Assembly (NCBI GenBank): GCA_022652545.1
Contig: JALCRM010000010.1
Span: 1 to 64,000 of the forward strand
Length of the DNA stretch: 64,000 bases
Direction of reading: 5' to 3'
Source: Lachnospiraceae bacterium
Lineage (GTDB): Bacteria; Bacillota; Clostridia; Lachnospirales; Lachnospiraceae
In this document: positions 18,661 through 26,590 of the stretch, one piece after another
Layout: every line of letters begins with the position of its first letter
How positions within the stretch are numbered: the stretch's first letter is position 1
The notes under the pieces: generated by a model
Databases searched by the model: none
Seen by the model: only the letters and a program-made list of their open reading frames with translations
Told to the model about the DNA's origin: nothing
Program-made: the position numbers and the translations under genes

Positions 18661-18895
18661 GTCTGTATGATAGCAAATCTGTCATGTTTTTTCAGCAAGG
18701 TTGTCAGCGAAAGATCGCCGGTTCCTTATTATCATGCAGGTAGTACCTGATTTATCACTCATGCAGATATGCCGTCAGGCAAAGACGAGGAGAAAAATAT
18801 GAGCAGATTTCAATTGCGTGGAGAACCGTGATTTCGAAGCACTTGAAATGTATGTCATGAATTTGCTGATGGGTATAGACTGAAAGAAGGGCAAG

Positions 18896-18933
18896 TCCCG
18901 CGGACGCAGATGCTGAAAACTGTGCCCGCGGGA
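18896..18933 (+). promoter_or_regulatory. GC-rich stem-loop in the leader of the PfkB operon
   Basis: The repeat TCCCGCGG (18896-18903) and CCGCGGGA (18926-18933) is separated by 22 bp and lies 25 bp upstream of the kinase ATG. No T run follows, so it is not an intrinsic terminator. It could be an operator or a leader structure. A 10-codon open frame with a good GAGGAG site (18799-18831) lies upstream of it. Confidence 0.4.
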
Positions 18934-18958
18934 AGACCGTCTGACTTCGGAGGCAGTT

Positions 18959-20083
18959 ATGGAGAGAAGGAAGAAGATCATCGCGGCCGGACATATCTGT
19001 ATAGATATCACACCGGCATTTCCCTCCGGAAAGGGAACGGAGATCGGCAGGGTACTGATGCCGGGAAAACTTCTGCATGTAGGCAAGGCGGACGTACATA
19101 CCGGCGGTTCGGTGGCAAATACCGGCCTTGCCATGAAGATCCTGGGAGAAGATGTCTCCCTGATGGGCAAGATCGGAACAGATGAATTCGGCGACCTTGT
19201 CATGAAGGAGCTTGACCGTTATGCTGCGGGGAGCGGAATGATACGGGTCGAAGGCGAGACCACTTCGTACAGCATTGTCCTTGCCATACCGGGGATCGAC
19301 AGGATCTTTCTGCATGACCCGGGAGCCAATGACACGTTCCGGCCTTCGGATGTGCCGGATGCCGCACTTGCGGATGCAGTGCTGTTTCACTTCGGCTATC
19401 CGCCGATCATGGCGGCAATGTATGAAAACGACGGGGCTGCTCTGCAGGAACTTATGAGGAAGGCGCAGCAGGCAGGCTGTGTGACTTCTCTGGACCTGGC
19501 GGCAGTGGACCCGGATTCGCCTGCCGGGAGAGCCGACTGGAAGCGGATCCTCGCGGGGACGCTTCCGTTTGTCGACTTTTTTGTACCGAGCGCAGAGGAA
19601 CTGCTCTTCATGCTGGACAGGGACAAATACGACCGGCTGCAGGAAAGAGCCGCCGGAAGAGATCTGACCGAAGTGCTGGACAGGGAGAAGGATATACGTC
19701 CGCTGGCGGAGGAATGCTTTTGTCTCGGCGCAAAGACCGTCCTGATCAAGTGCGGCGTGCCGGGCCTGTATTTCCGCTCGTCCGGAGCGGCGGAACTTGT
19801 CGCCATTGCAGAGAAAACGGGACTTGACGCGGCAGCCTGGTGCGATCAGGATTGTTTTGAGAAAAGCTACAGGCCGGATCGCGTGCTGTCCGGTACGGGT
19901 GCGGGAGATACCAGCATCGCGGCCTTTCTGACGGCTATGCTGCGGGGATACGGACCGGAAGATGCGCTGCATCTGGCAGCGGCGGAAGGTGCCTCCTGCG
20001 TGGAGGCATACGATGCGCTGAGCGGACTGCGGAAGTTTGACGAACTGCTGGCCAAGATACAAGGCGGTTGGGAAAAAATATAA
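18959..20083 (+). CDS. PfkB family carbohydrate kinase
   Basis: A 374-aa sugar kinase of the ribokinase/PfkB fold. The N-terminal signature is VHTGGSVANTGLAMKILGEDVSLMGKIG in part (about residues 45-75), and the C-terminal ATP-site signature is SGTGAGDTSIAAFL, with the catalytic Asp at about 318. It is longer than the usual 300-330 because of an insertion around residues 240-300. The ATG at 18959 is preceded by CGGAGGCAGTT. The aldolase gene starts 14 bp after its stop, so a phosphorylated sugar is likely passed to that enzyme. The exact sugar cannot be told. Confidence 0.88.
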   Translation: MERRKKIIAAGHICIDITPAFPSGKGTEIGRVLMPGKLLHVGKADVHTGGSVANTGLAMKILGEDVSLMGKIGTDEFGDLVMKELDRYAAGSGMIRVEGETTSYSIVLAIPGIDRIFLHDPGANDTFRPSDVPDAALADAVLFHFGYPPIMAAMYENDGAALQELMRKAQQAGCVTSLDLAAVDPDSPAGRADWKRILAGTLPFVDFFVPSAEELLFMLDRDKYDRLQERAAGRDLTEVLDREKDIRPLAEECFCLGAKTVLIKCGVPGLYFRSSGAAELVAIAEKTGLDAAAWCDQDCFEKSYRPDRVLSGTGAGDTSIAAFLTAMLRGYGPEDALHLAAAEGASCVEAYDALSGLRKFDELLAKIQGGWEKI

Positions 20084-20097
20084 CGGAGGTAAATAAG

Positions 20098-20964
20098 ATG
20101 CTTGTGACACTGAAGGATATTCTGGCAATTGCAGAGGAAAAAGGGATCGCGGTAGGAGCGTTCAACGGGCCGAACCTGGAAGCGCTGACCGCCATCATGG
20201 CTGCCGCGGAAGAGGAGCAGCTGCCGGTCATCATACAGGCCGCGCAGTGCCATGAAGCATGGATGCCGATTGACGTGATCGGACCGGTCATGATCAGCAT
20301 GGCCCGGAAAGCGAGCGTTCCGGTCTGCGTACATCTGGACCACGGCGAGGATCTGGCCTATCTTCGGAAGGCGCTGGATCTGGGGTTCACCGGCGTGATG
20401 TATGACGGTTCCACGCAGCCCTATGAAGAGAACACAGCCAATTCGAGGCGTGCCGCGGAGATGGCGCATGCGGCGGGCGCTTCCGTCGAAGCGGAACTGG
20501 GGTCCATGGGAAGGCGGGAATCCGGCGCAGGCGATAAGAGCGGCGCGGACGATGAAACAAAGATCTATACGGATCCGGCGCAGGCCAAAGAGTTCGCCGA
20601 GGCGGCAGGCCTGGATGCACTGGCCTGTTCCTTCGGTACGACACACGGGATCTATCTGACAGAGCCGCGGCTGGATTTTGATGTTGTACGGAACGTGCGG
20701 AAGCTTACGGGAGGGATCCCGGTCGTCATGCACGGCGGTTCCGGCGTCTCCAGGGAAGACTATCACGAAGCGGTGCGGGCAGGCGTACGGAAGATCAATT
20801 ACTTTACCTATATGGACAAGGCAGGCGGACAGGGCGCTGCGGAGTATCTGAAGGGCGTAAAGGAGAATGCCCCGGTCTTCTTCTCCGGCATTTCCATGGC
20901 GGCAAGAGATGCCATGAAGGAAAATGTGCGCAGCGCCATGCGTATGTTTGCGCTGAAAGAGTGA
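20098..20964 (+). CDS. Class II fructose-bisphosphate/ketose-phosphate aldolase
   Basis: A 288-aa zinc aldolase. Metal and substrate motifs are VCVHLDHGED (about residue 78-87), the Glu-containing SVEAELGSMG, TTHGIY, and PVVMHGGSGVSRED. The size fits the short FbaA/GatY/KbaY class. The true start is the ATG at 20098 after a strong GGAGGTAAATAAG site. It sits between a PfkB kinase and a GH78 rhamnosidase, suggesting splitting of a ketose phosphate to triose phosphates; which ketose is not determined. Confidence 0.92.
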   Translation: MLVTLKDILAIAEEKGIAVGAFNGPNLEALTAIMAAAEEEQLPVIIQAAQCHEAWMPIDVIGPVMISMARKASVPVCVHLDHGEDLAYLRKALDLGFTGVMYDGSTQPYEENTANSRRAAEMAHAAGASVEAELGSMGRRESGAGDKSGADDETKIYTDPAQAKEFAEAAGLDALACSFGTTHGIYLTEPRLDFDVVRNVRKLTGGIPVVMHGGSGVSREDYHEAVRAGVRKINYFTYMDKAGGQGAAEYLKGVKENAPVFFSGISMAARDAMKENVRSAMRMFALKE

Positions 20965-20982
20965 AGAGGACAGGTAAACAGT

Positions 20983-23676
20983 ATGAAAATTGCAAATTGC
21001 AGGACCAATCACATGACGGATCCGCTGGGTTTTGCCATGGACGAAGCTACTGTCTCGTGGATCGCGGAGAGCGATGAATCAAAACAGCCTTCCGTCTGCC
21101 GTATTCTTGTGTCTTCGGACAGCGGTATGCGGGCGGTTCTCTATGACAGCGGAGAGATCGAGGCAGGCACACACAGCCTCGGCACAGTGCTTCCGATCCG
21201 GCTCACGCCGTTCACGGCCTATTACTGGACGGTTGCTGTACGCGGGGATGCCGGCGACGAGGCCGTCTCCGGTGTGAACAGGTTCGAAACAGGCAGGAGA
21301 GAAGTGCCGTTTGCCGCGGACTGGATCACAACGCCCTGGGAAGACAGGGAGCGGCATCCGTTATTTGCAAAGACCTTTGAACTCCCGGAAGAAAAGATCG
21401 CATCGGCGCGGATCTATGTTACCGGGACCGATCTTCTGGAACTGTATCTGAACGGCGGAAGGGTCGGGAACGAATTTTTTGTGCCGGGCTGTGTGGATAC
21501 CGGACTCTGGATGCAGGTCTATACATTTGACGTGACGGACCGGCTGAAGGCCGGAAAAAACCGGATCGGCGCCATGATGGGGAACGGCTGGGCAAAGGGG
21601 AGGTTCGGGACGTTCCCGGATCTCAACCGCCCTTATACGGACAGGTACGGCCTTCGTATGGAGCTTCGGATCGTCTGCGCCGACGGAACGGTCCGCACCG
21701 TCTGTACGGATGATACCTTTGAGTGCGCGGATTCGCCGATCCTTTTTGACAATATCTACAACGGCGAACATTACGATGCCAACAGGGAACGCAGCGGATG
21801 GACGGATCCGGACGGCTGCGGCGAAGGCTGGGAAAAGGCTGTCCTCTGGAAGCCGGAGGATTTCGGAAAGCCGGAAGACAGGCTGTCCCTTCCGGTCGTG
21901 ATCAAAGAAACAAGAAAACCGCAGGCCATTCTGCATACCCCTGCAGGGGAGACAGTCCTCGACATGGGCCAGAATATGACCGGCTGGGTCAGAGTGCATG
22001 TGAAGGAGAGCGCCGGTACGCGGATCCGCCTGGCTTACGGCGAGATCCTGCAGGAAGGAAACTTCTACCAGGACAATCTGCGTTCGGCGAAGGCAGAATA
22101 CATCTGCATCTGTGACGGAAAAGAGAGGGACGTCCAGCCGCATTTTACGTACTTCGGGTTTCGCTACGTAAAACTGGAAGGCTTTTCCAAAGAGCCCGAC
22201 CTGAACGATTTTACCGGCTGCAGCGTATATTCCGATCTCGAGGATACAGGCAGCATCGTCACTTCCGACGAGCGGGTCAACCGCCTCTTCACCAACACAA
22301 AATGGAGCCAGAAGGACAATTTCCTGGATGTTCCGACGGACTGTCCGCAGAGGGACGAGCGGATGGGATGGACGGGGGATGCCCAGGTGTTTTGCCGTAC
22401 AGCCAGTTATCATATGGATACCTATGCCTTTTATACAAAGTACCTGCATGATCTCGCAAAGGAGACGCTTGCACAGCAGGGAATGGTGCCGAACGTCGTA
22501 CCGGGATTTTTCCCGGTGCGGACTTCAGAACCCGGCTTTGAGTACGGCGGTTCCAGTGTCTGGGGCGATGCCGCGACGATCATTCCGTGGACGATGTACC
22601 TCCACTACGGAGACGCGGAGATCCTGAAGCGCCAGTATCCGGGCATGCAGGCCTGGGTGGAATGGAACATCCGGGAAGACGGGAAGGCCGGCGGCAGCCA
22701 TCTGCGCACGACCGGCGTCCATTTCGGAGACTGGCTGGCACTTGACGGCCCGGTCGAAGGGGGCGTTTACGGCGGAACGGAAAATGCCTATATCGCGACG
22801 GTGTATTACTGCAATTCCGTCCGGATCCTGGCAAAGACCGCAGGGGTCCTTGAAAAACAGAAGGACGAAGCCAGGTACTCCGCACTCGCGGAAGCGATCA
22901 AGGAAGCCTTCGTGAAAGAATATTTCTCTCCGAACGGACGCTGCGTGCTCCATACGCAGACTGCGTATTTGCTGGCGCTGCACTTTGACATGGTTCCGGA
23001 AACGATGCGGAGCCGCATAGCGAAAGATCTGGCTGCCCGCATCAGGGAGGACCATATCCAGCTGAAAACCGGTTTTGTCGGAACGCCTTTCCTTTGCCCG
23101 GTGCTGACGGACGCGGGGGAAGGCAGGCTGGCTTACGACCTGTTTTTCCGGGATGAGTATCCGGGCTGGCTGTATGAAGTGAAAATGGGTGCGACAACTG
23201 TCTGGGAGCGCTGGAATTCCGTTTTGCCGGACGGGAAGATCTCGGGGACCGGCATGAACAGCCTGAATCATTACTCCTACGGCGCGATCGCCGAATGGAT
23301 GTATACGCGCATGGCGGGGATCCGCTCTTTGGACGACGCGCCGGGCTTTACGAGGTTTGAGTTCGGTCCTTCACCGGACAGCCGGCTGCAGTTCACCAGA
23401 GCTTCCTACAATTCCGCAATGGGAATGATCGGGAGCGGCTGGGAGCGGGAAAGCGGCGGAACGATGAAGGTCACCGTGAAAGTCCCGTTCGGAGCCATAG
23501 CGGATGTCGTTCTGCCGGATGCGCAGGCAGGACAGGTCAAAACAAACTGCAACGGGAAGGCCTTCGCTGCGGAGGGCGTGCAGGCCGGGGATAGGACCCG
23601 GTTCGCCGGGCTTGCGGCAGGGGAATACAGCTTCACGTATATGCCGGAGCCGGACGAAAACCCCGAAAGTGTATGA
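20983..23676 (+). CDS. Alpha-L-rhamnosidase, glycoside hydrolase family 78
   Basis: An 897-aa inverting rhamnosidase with no signal peptide, so probably cytosolic. N-terminal beta domains (about residues 1-320) precede an (alpha/alpha)6 barrel. The hallmark DCPQRDERMGWTGDAQVF at about residues 450-468 holds the catalytic acid Glu, and GATTVWERWNSV near residue 740 holds the second Glu. A C-terminal beta domain completes the usual architecture. It starts 18 bp after the aldolase stop. It would release rhamnose from rhamnogalacturonan fragments or flavonoid and saponin glycosides. No rhamnose isomerase is in this window. Confidence 0.92.
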   Translation: MKIANCRTNHMTDPLGFAMDEATVSWIAESDESKQPSVCRILVSSDSGMRAVLYDSGEIEAGTHSLGTVLPIRLTPFTAYYWTVAVRGDAGDEAVSGVNRFETGRREVPFAADWITTPWEDRERHPLFAKTFELPEEKIASARIYVTGTDLLELYLNGGRVGNEFFVPGCVDTGLWMQVYTFDVTDRLKAGKNRIGAMMGNGWAKGRFGTFPDLNRPYTDRYGLRMELRIVCADGTVRTVCTDDTFECADSPILFDNIYNGEHYDANRERSGWTDPDGCGEGWEKAVLWKPEDFGKPEDRLSLPVVIKETRKPQAILHTPAGETVLDMGQNMTGWVRVHVKESAGTRIRLAYGEILQEGNFYQDNLRSAKAEYICICDGKERDVQPHFTYFGFRYVKLEGFSKEPDLNDFTGCSVYSDLEDTGSIVTSDERVNRLFTNTKWSQKDNFLDVPTDCPQRDERMGWTGDAQVFCRTASYHMDTYAFYTKYLHDLAKETLAQQGMVPNVVPGFFPVRTSEPGFEYGGSSVWGDAATIIPWTMYLHYGDAEILKRQYPGMQAWVEWNIREDGKAGGSHLRTTGVHFGDWLALDGPVEGGVYGGTENAYIATVYYCNSVRILAKTAGVLEKQKDEARYSALAEAIKEAFVKEYFSPNGRCVLHTQTAYLLALHFDMVPETMRSRIAKDLAARIREDHIQLKTGFVGTPFLCPVLTDAGEGRLAYDLFFRDEYPGWLYEVKMGATTVWERWNSVLPDGKISGTGMNSLNHYSYGAIAEWMYTRMAGIRSLDDAPGFTRFEFGPSPDSRLQFTRASYNSAMGMIGSGWERESGGTMKVTVKVPFGAIADVVLPDAQAGQVKTNCNGKAFAAEGVQAGDRTRFAGLAAGEYSFTYMPEPDENPESV

Positions 23677-24004
23677 CGGGGCAGGCGGCAGCGATACGCC
23701 TGTCATGTTTTTCAGGCTCTATGGGAGCATTTTTAAGCTTGATTTGCTCGCGGCGGGAGTCTTTCGGGAGCCGGACGATCAAAATCGGCCCGCGACAGGC
23801 ACTTCGGAAGCATTTTTGATCGTTTGGGGGCGTTTTCGGGGGTCAAACGATCAAAATCGTATCTGAACATACTAAACTGTACCCCGAAGTGTGGACACTT
23901 AGTTAACAGGCTTACGACTAAAATCAAAGGCAATTTCTGCCTGGTCCCTCTCAGTGGACAACCTCGAATTCCACTAAGAGACATTAGCAAGGCTTTAAAC
24001 TGGC
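23677..24004. other. Repeat-bearing gap between GH78 gene and IS3 element
   Basis: This stretch has no plausible gene. It contains two related 50-60-bp units (23726-23787 and 23809-23859), a perfect hairpin in the second, and a detached copy of the IS left end at 23877-23900. Confidence 0.6.
23726..23859 (+). repeat. Two diverged direct repeats with a 13-bp hairpin
   Basis: Both units begin AGCATTTTT (23726 and 23809), contain TTTCGGG, and end ACGATCAAAATCG (23775-23787 and 23847-23859). In the second unit TTTTGATCGTTTG (23814-23826) is the exact reverse complement of CAAACGATCAAAA (23844-23856). No T run follows on either strand, so it does not look like a terminator. Confidence 0.7.
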
Positions 24005-24071
24005 TGTCCCCAAAGTGCGGACTCTTTATCTACTGGCGCTATGTTATATTTATTTATGAAACGGAGGCGCC

Positions 24072-24488
24072 ATGAGTAACGCTTTACTTACCAAAGAACA
24101 GATGGAACTTATTCTGCAAAACCAATATACCGCTGCCGTATCACCTCACAGGATCCTTTTTACACTTACTTTCAAGCAGCTTGTTGTGAGAGAAGCTGCT
24201 AAGGGCAGGAAATCGCTTCAGATCCTTTCGGATGCAGGATACGACGTCGACATGCTTGGCACAACGCGTTGTTACGGGATCATCAGACGGATCAAGGCCG
24301 AAGCCAGATCTCCCCGGGGACTTTGTGAACCGAAGGGAAACACCAAGGCGGAACGTGCCAGGAAATTTGCTGAAGAGAACCTCGCCAATAAGTCCCAGGA
24401 TGCTGCCATCCGGGAACTGCAGAAGCAAATGGTTCTACTGCAGGCACAGATAGAGGCTTTAAAAAAAACCACACTGTTACGGCCTTAA
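24072..24488 (+). CDS. IS3-family transposase OrfA
   Basis: A 138-aa protein with an N-terminal helix-turn-helix region (VVREAAKGRKSLQILSDAGY) and a C-terminal leucine-zipper-like helix (IRELQKQMVLLQAQIEAL) that would dimerise the transposase. The ATG at 24072 follows ACGGAGGCGCC. Near its end lies an A8 run (24461-24468), a typical slippery site for the -1 frameshift that joins OrfA to OrfB in IS3 elements; OrfB is open in the -1 frame at that point. Confidence 0.85.
   Translation: MSNALLTKEQMELILQNQYTAAVSPHRILFTLTFKQLVVREAAKGRKSLQILSDAGYDVDMLGTTRCYGIIRRIKAEARSPRGLCEPKGNTKAERARKFAEENLANKSQDAAIRELQKQMVLLQAQIEALKKTTLLRP
24461..24468 (+). other. A8 slippery run for OrfA-OrfB frameshifting
   Basis: Eight A residues near the end of orfA. 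The OrfB frame is open from here in the -1 frame and encodes HTVTALSSSERFSLIRMLRQ before its first ATG. Programmed -1 slippage on A runs is well established for IS3 elements. Confidence 0.65.
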
Positions 24489-24517
24489 GTTCTTCCGAAC
24501 GTTTCAGTCTTATCCGC

Positions 24518-25413
24518 ATGCTGCGTCAGGAGGGAACGAGGCTCAGCATAGGGATGCTCTGCGCTCTTTATGGTGTATCACGTTCCGGCTTCTACCGCTG
24601 GTGCGATGCGATCGAAAGCCGCCGGCAGTGCGAGGAACGTGACCGGAATGACTTCCTGCTGATCGTCGCCGCTTATAAGTTCCGCGGTTATGACAAGGGC
24701 GTACGTGGTATCTACATGCGGCTCCTGCGGATGGGCTGCCGGATGAACCCCAAGAAGATTCGCCGACTTATGCGCAAATACGGATTATGGTGCCGGATTC
24801 GAGAAGCAAATCCCTATCGCAGGATGGCGAAGGCTCTCCGGACGAATGCCGTAGCCGATAACCTGCTGAAGAGGGAGTTCCGGCAGCACGGGCCCCGTAC
24901 AGTTCTGCTTACGGACATCACGTACATCCGCCATGGGAATGATGATTTCTATTACCTGTCCGTGATCAAGGATGCCTTTACCATGGAAATCCTCAGCCAT
25001 GTATTAAGCGACTCACTGGCGATCGATCTTGTCCTTCTTACCGTGCAGCAGCTGGTCAACAGGTATGGTGACCAGTTCAGCCCGGAGGTAATGGTCCACA
25101 GTGATCAGGGATGCCATTATACAAGTGTTCCGTATCGTCGGCTGCTGAAGGATAAAGGCCTTCGCCGTCAATGTCCCGCCGCGGGAACTGCTGGGACAAT
25201 GCCCCGCAGGAGAGCTTCTTCGGCCACATGAAGGATGAGATCGGCTCCAGGACTACCCGGTGGGACAACATAGAATCAGCAAGGGCTGATATCGATGATT
25301 ACATAAACTACTACAACAATGATCGGTATCAGTGGCAGCTCGGCAAGCTTACACCGAGCGAGTATTATACCTACAGCACTATCGGTCAGAAACCGGCATC
25401 AGTAGATCAATAG
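24518..25413 (+). pseudogene. IS3-family transposase OrfB, frameshifted in the catalytic core
   Basis: The rve integrase-type transposase. The first part (24518-25231 frame) has the HTH_21 segment YGVSRSGFYRWCDA, first catalytic Asp in LLTDITYIRHG and second in MVHSDQGCHYTS. The third catalytic residue, Glu in NAPQESFFGHMKDE, lies in a different frame (25171-25413). Restoring one base near 25159 (CGCCGTCAATG to CGCCAGTCAATG) would give the expected LRQSMSRRGNCWDN. The lost base is not in a homopolymer, so a real deletion is more likely than a typical read error. The element is probably immobile unless complemented. Confidence 0.85.
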
Positions 25414-25492
25414 TTTTGATCGTAACTTTTTGTCCTCGTGTCCTTGACATGGGGAGCACTTCATACAGTTGTAAAGACTGAATATTGTGCAA

Positions 25493-25525
25493 GAAGCCCG
25501 GCGAATGCAGCCGGGCTTCTTTTTC
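25493..25525 (+). terminator. Strong intrinsic terminator right of the IS element
   Basis: GAAGCCCGGC (25493-25502) pairs perfectly with GCCGGGCTTC (25510-25519) and is followed by a T run. It probably ended the GH78 operon before the IS inserted upstream of it. Confidence 0.85.
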
Positions 25526-25649
25526 TAAAGCGCTGCTTTTCTACAGCCCATCTTTTCTAAAGGGCTGTTTTATTCATTTCTTCGGAAAGATCCGCATAAT
25601 GATTTTGCAACACGGATCAACCCCTGAGGGCGAAGGAAAGGAGAGTAAG

Positions 25650-25890
25650 ATGGAAAAGATATAGGTACCGAGCGTGGAAGTCCAGAGTGCCTCCGGGACG
25701 AGGGAGTTATATCTGCAGTCGAGGCACTTTACGAAGCGGAATATATTCCTGAACGATGAGATCACATCCGCCAGCGCCGACCAGTTGCTGATGCAGATGA
25801 TGTATCTTGACGACGGGACAGGCAAGCCCATCCGTCTGTACATCGACAGCCCCGGCGGTGAAGTGGATGCAGGCAGCAGGCTGTTGCTGA
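25650..25890 (+). pseudogene. ClpP-like protease remnant
   Basis: A good AAGGAGAG site and ATG at 25650 give M-E-K-I followed at once by a TAG stop. The same frame then continues VPSVEVQSASGTRELYL and NIFLNDEITSASADQLLMQM through YIDSPGGEVDAG, which matches the first 65-70 residues of ClpP-type serine peptidases. Homology ends near 25885. The catalytic Ser, His and Asp would lie further downstream and are absent; instead the sequence runs into the 3' end of the oppositely oriented tetR gene. It is therefore both truncated and stopped early. It may belong to a ClpP paralogue. Confidence 0.75.
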
Positions 25891-25903
25891 TGCAGACCGG
25901 CCT

Positions 25904-26458
25904 CTATTTTCTGAAATACTCCACAGCGTTTGACGAAAGGCCGCAGATCAGGTCTGCCAGTTTTCCGGAAGACAGCGCGCAGTCGTTCAGGATCCACGTG
26001 TAGACCGCCGCAAACGCGCCGCTGACCAGGTACCCGTCGGTGTAGTCCCTGAGGGCACGGTCGTATTTCAGCGTTTTGTCCAGCAGGCCACGGGGGAAAA
26101 TGCTTTGAAAGAACCGCAGCCGGAAAGAGTCCGTGCCGTGTTCGCACATTATTGCCTGAAACATGCCCCGGTTGTCGCGGATGTATTCCAGGAGAGACTG
26201 CATGCGCAGGACGGCATTCTCTTCTTTCAGTTCTTTCAGGTATGCCTGCACCTTTTCGGTCAGTTCATTTTCTATTTCAGAAAGCACATCGGCGGGCTTT
26301 CCGTAATGCAGATAGAAAGTCGTACGGTTCAGCCCCGCTCCCTCACACAATTCCTTTACCGTTATCCGGTCGATGCTTTTTTCTTTCAGGAGTGAGAGCA
26401 GACTTTCATGAAAGAGCCGGACCGTCAGCCTTGTGCGCTGATTCATGGATTTTTCCAT
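25904..26458 (-). CDS. TetR/AcrR family regulator
   Basis: A 184-aa repressor-type protein. The N-terminal HTH (about residues 8-55) includes KSIDRITVKELCEGAGLNRTTFYLHYGKPADVL in part, and the C-terminal region resembles the TetR_C_7-like domain (FFQSIFPRGLLDKTLKYDRALRDY). The ATG at 26458 is preceded by GAAGGAGG at a 7-8 bp spacing; the longer open frame further upstream lacks such a site. It is divergent from the epimerase gene, and a 12-bp dyad lies in the shared promoter region, so it probably represses that gene and itself. Confidence 0.9.
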   Translation of the reverse strand: MEKSMNQRTRLTVRLFHESLLSLLKEKSIDRITVKELCEGAGLNRTTFYLHYGKPADVLSEIENELTEKVQAYLKELKEENAVLRMQSLLEYIRDNRGMFQAIMCEHGTDSFRLRFFQSIFPRGLLDKTLKYDRALRDYTDGYLVSGAFAAVYTWILNDCALSSGKLADLICGLSSNAVEYFRK

Positions 26459-26475
26459 TTCGACAGATCCTCCTT

Positions 26476-26530
26476 CAGTGTCGATTTCACAACATCCTTG
26501 GAACATCAGTCTATTGTTAAATCGACACTG
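26476..26530. promoter_or_regulatory. 12-bp inverted repeat, probable TetR operator
   Basis: CAGTGTCGATTT (26476-26487) and AAATCGACACTG (26519-26530) are exact reverse complements separated by 31 bp. The right arm lies within the spacer of a candidate rightward promoter and the left arm is just upstream of the tetR ribosome binding site, so binding could repress both directions. Confidence 0.65.
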
Positions 26531-26542
26531 TGACGATATTGT
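26514..26542 (+). promoter_or_regulatory. Candidate promoter of the epimerase operon
   Basis: TTGTTA (26514-26519), a 17-bp spacer and TATTGT (26537-26542). The right arm of the TetR-type dyad overlaps the spacer. Confidence 0.5.
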
Positions 26543-26590
26543 AATTACAGAGGCAGCGGCTGTCAATGCGGCGCAGGGAGGCTTATGCGG

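Larger units (their letters stand above)
24005..25458 (+). mobile_element. IS3-family insertion sequence, probably inactive
   Basis: About 1.45 kb with orfA and a frameshifted orfB. The left end TGTCCCCAAAGTGCGGAC and the reverse complement of the right end, TGCTCCCCATGTCAAGGAC, share CCCCA-N6-GGAC. A second left-end-like sequence (CTGTACCCCGAAGTGTGGAC at 23877) lies 127 bp further left, so the outer boundary is uncertain. I found no target-site duplication. The element sits between the GH78 stop and a strong terminator at 25493, so it may have separated that gene from its original terminator. Confidence 0.7.
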
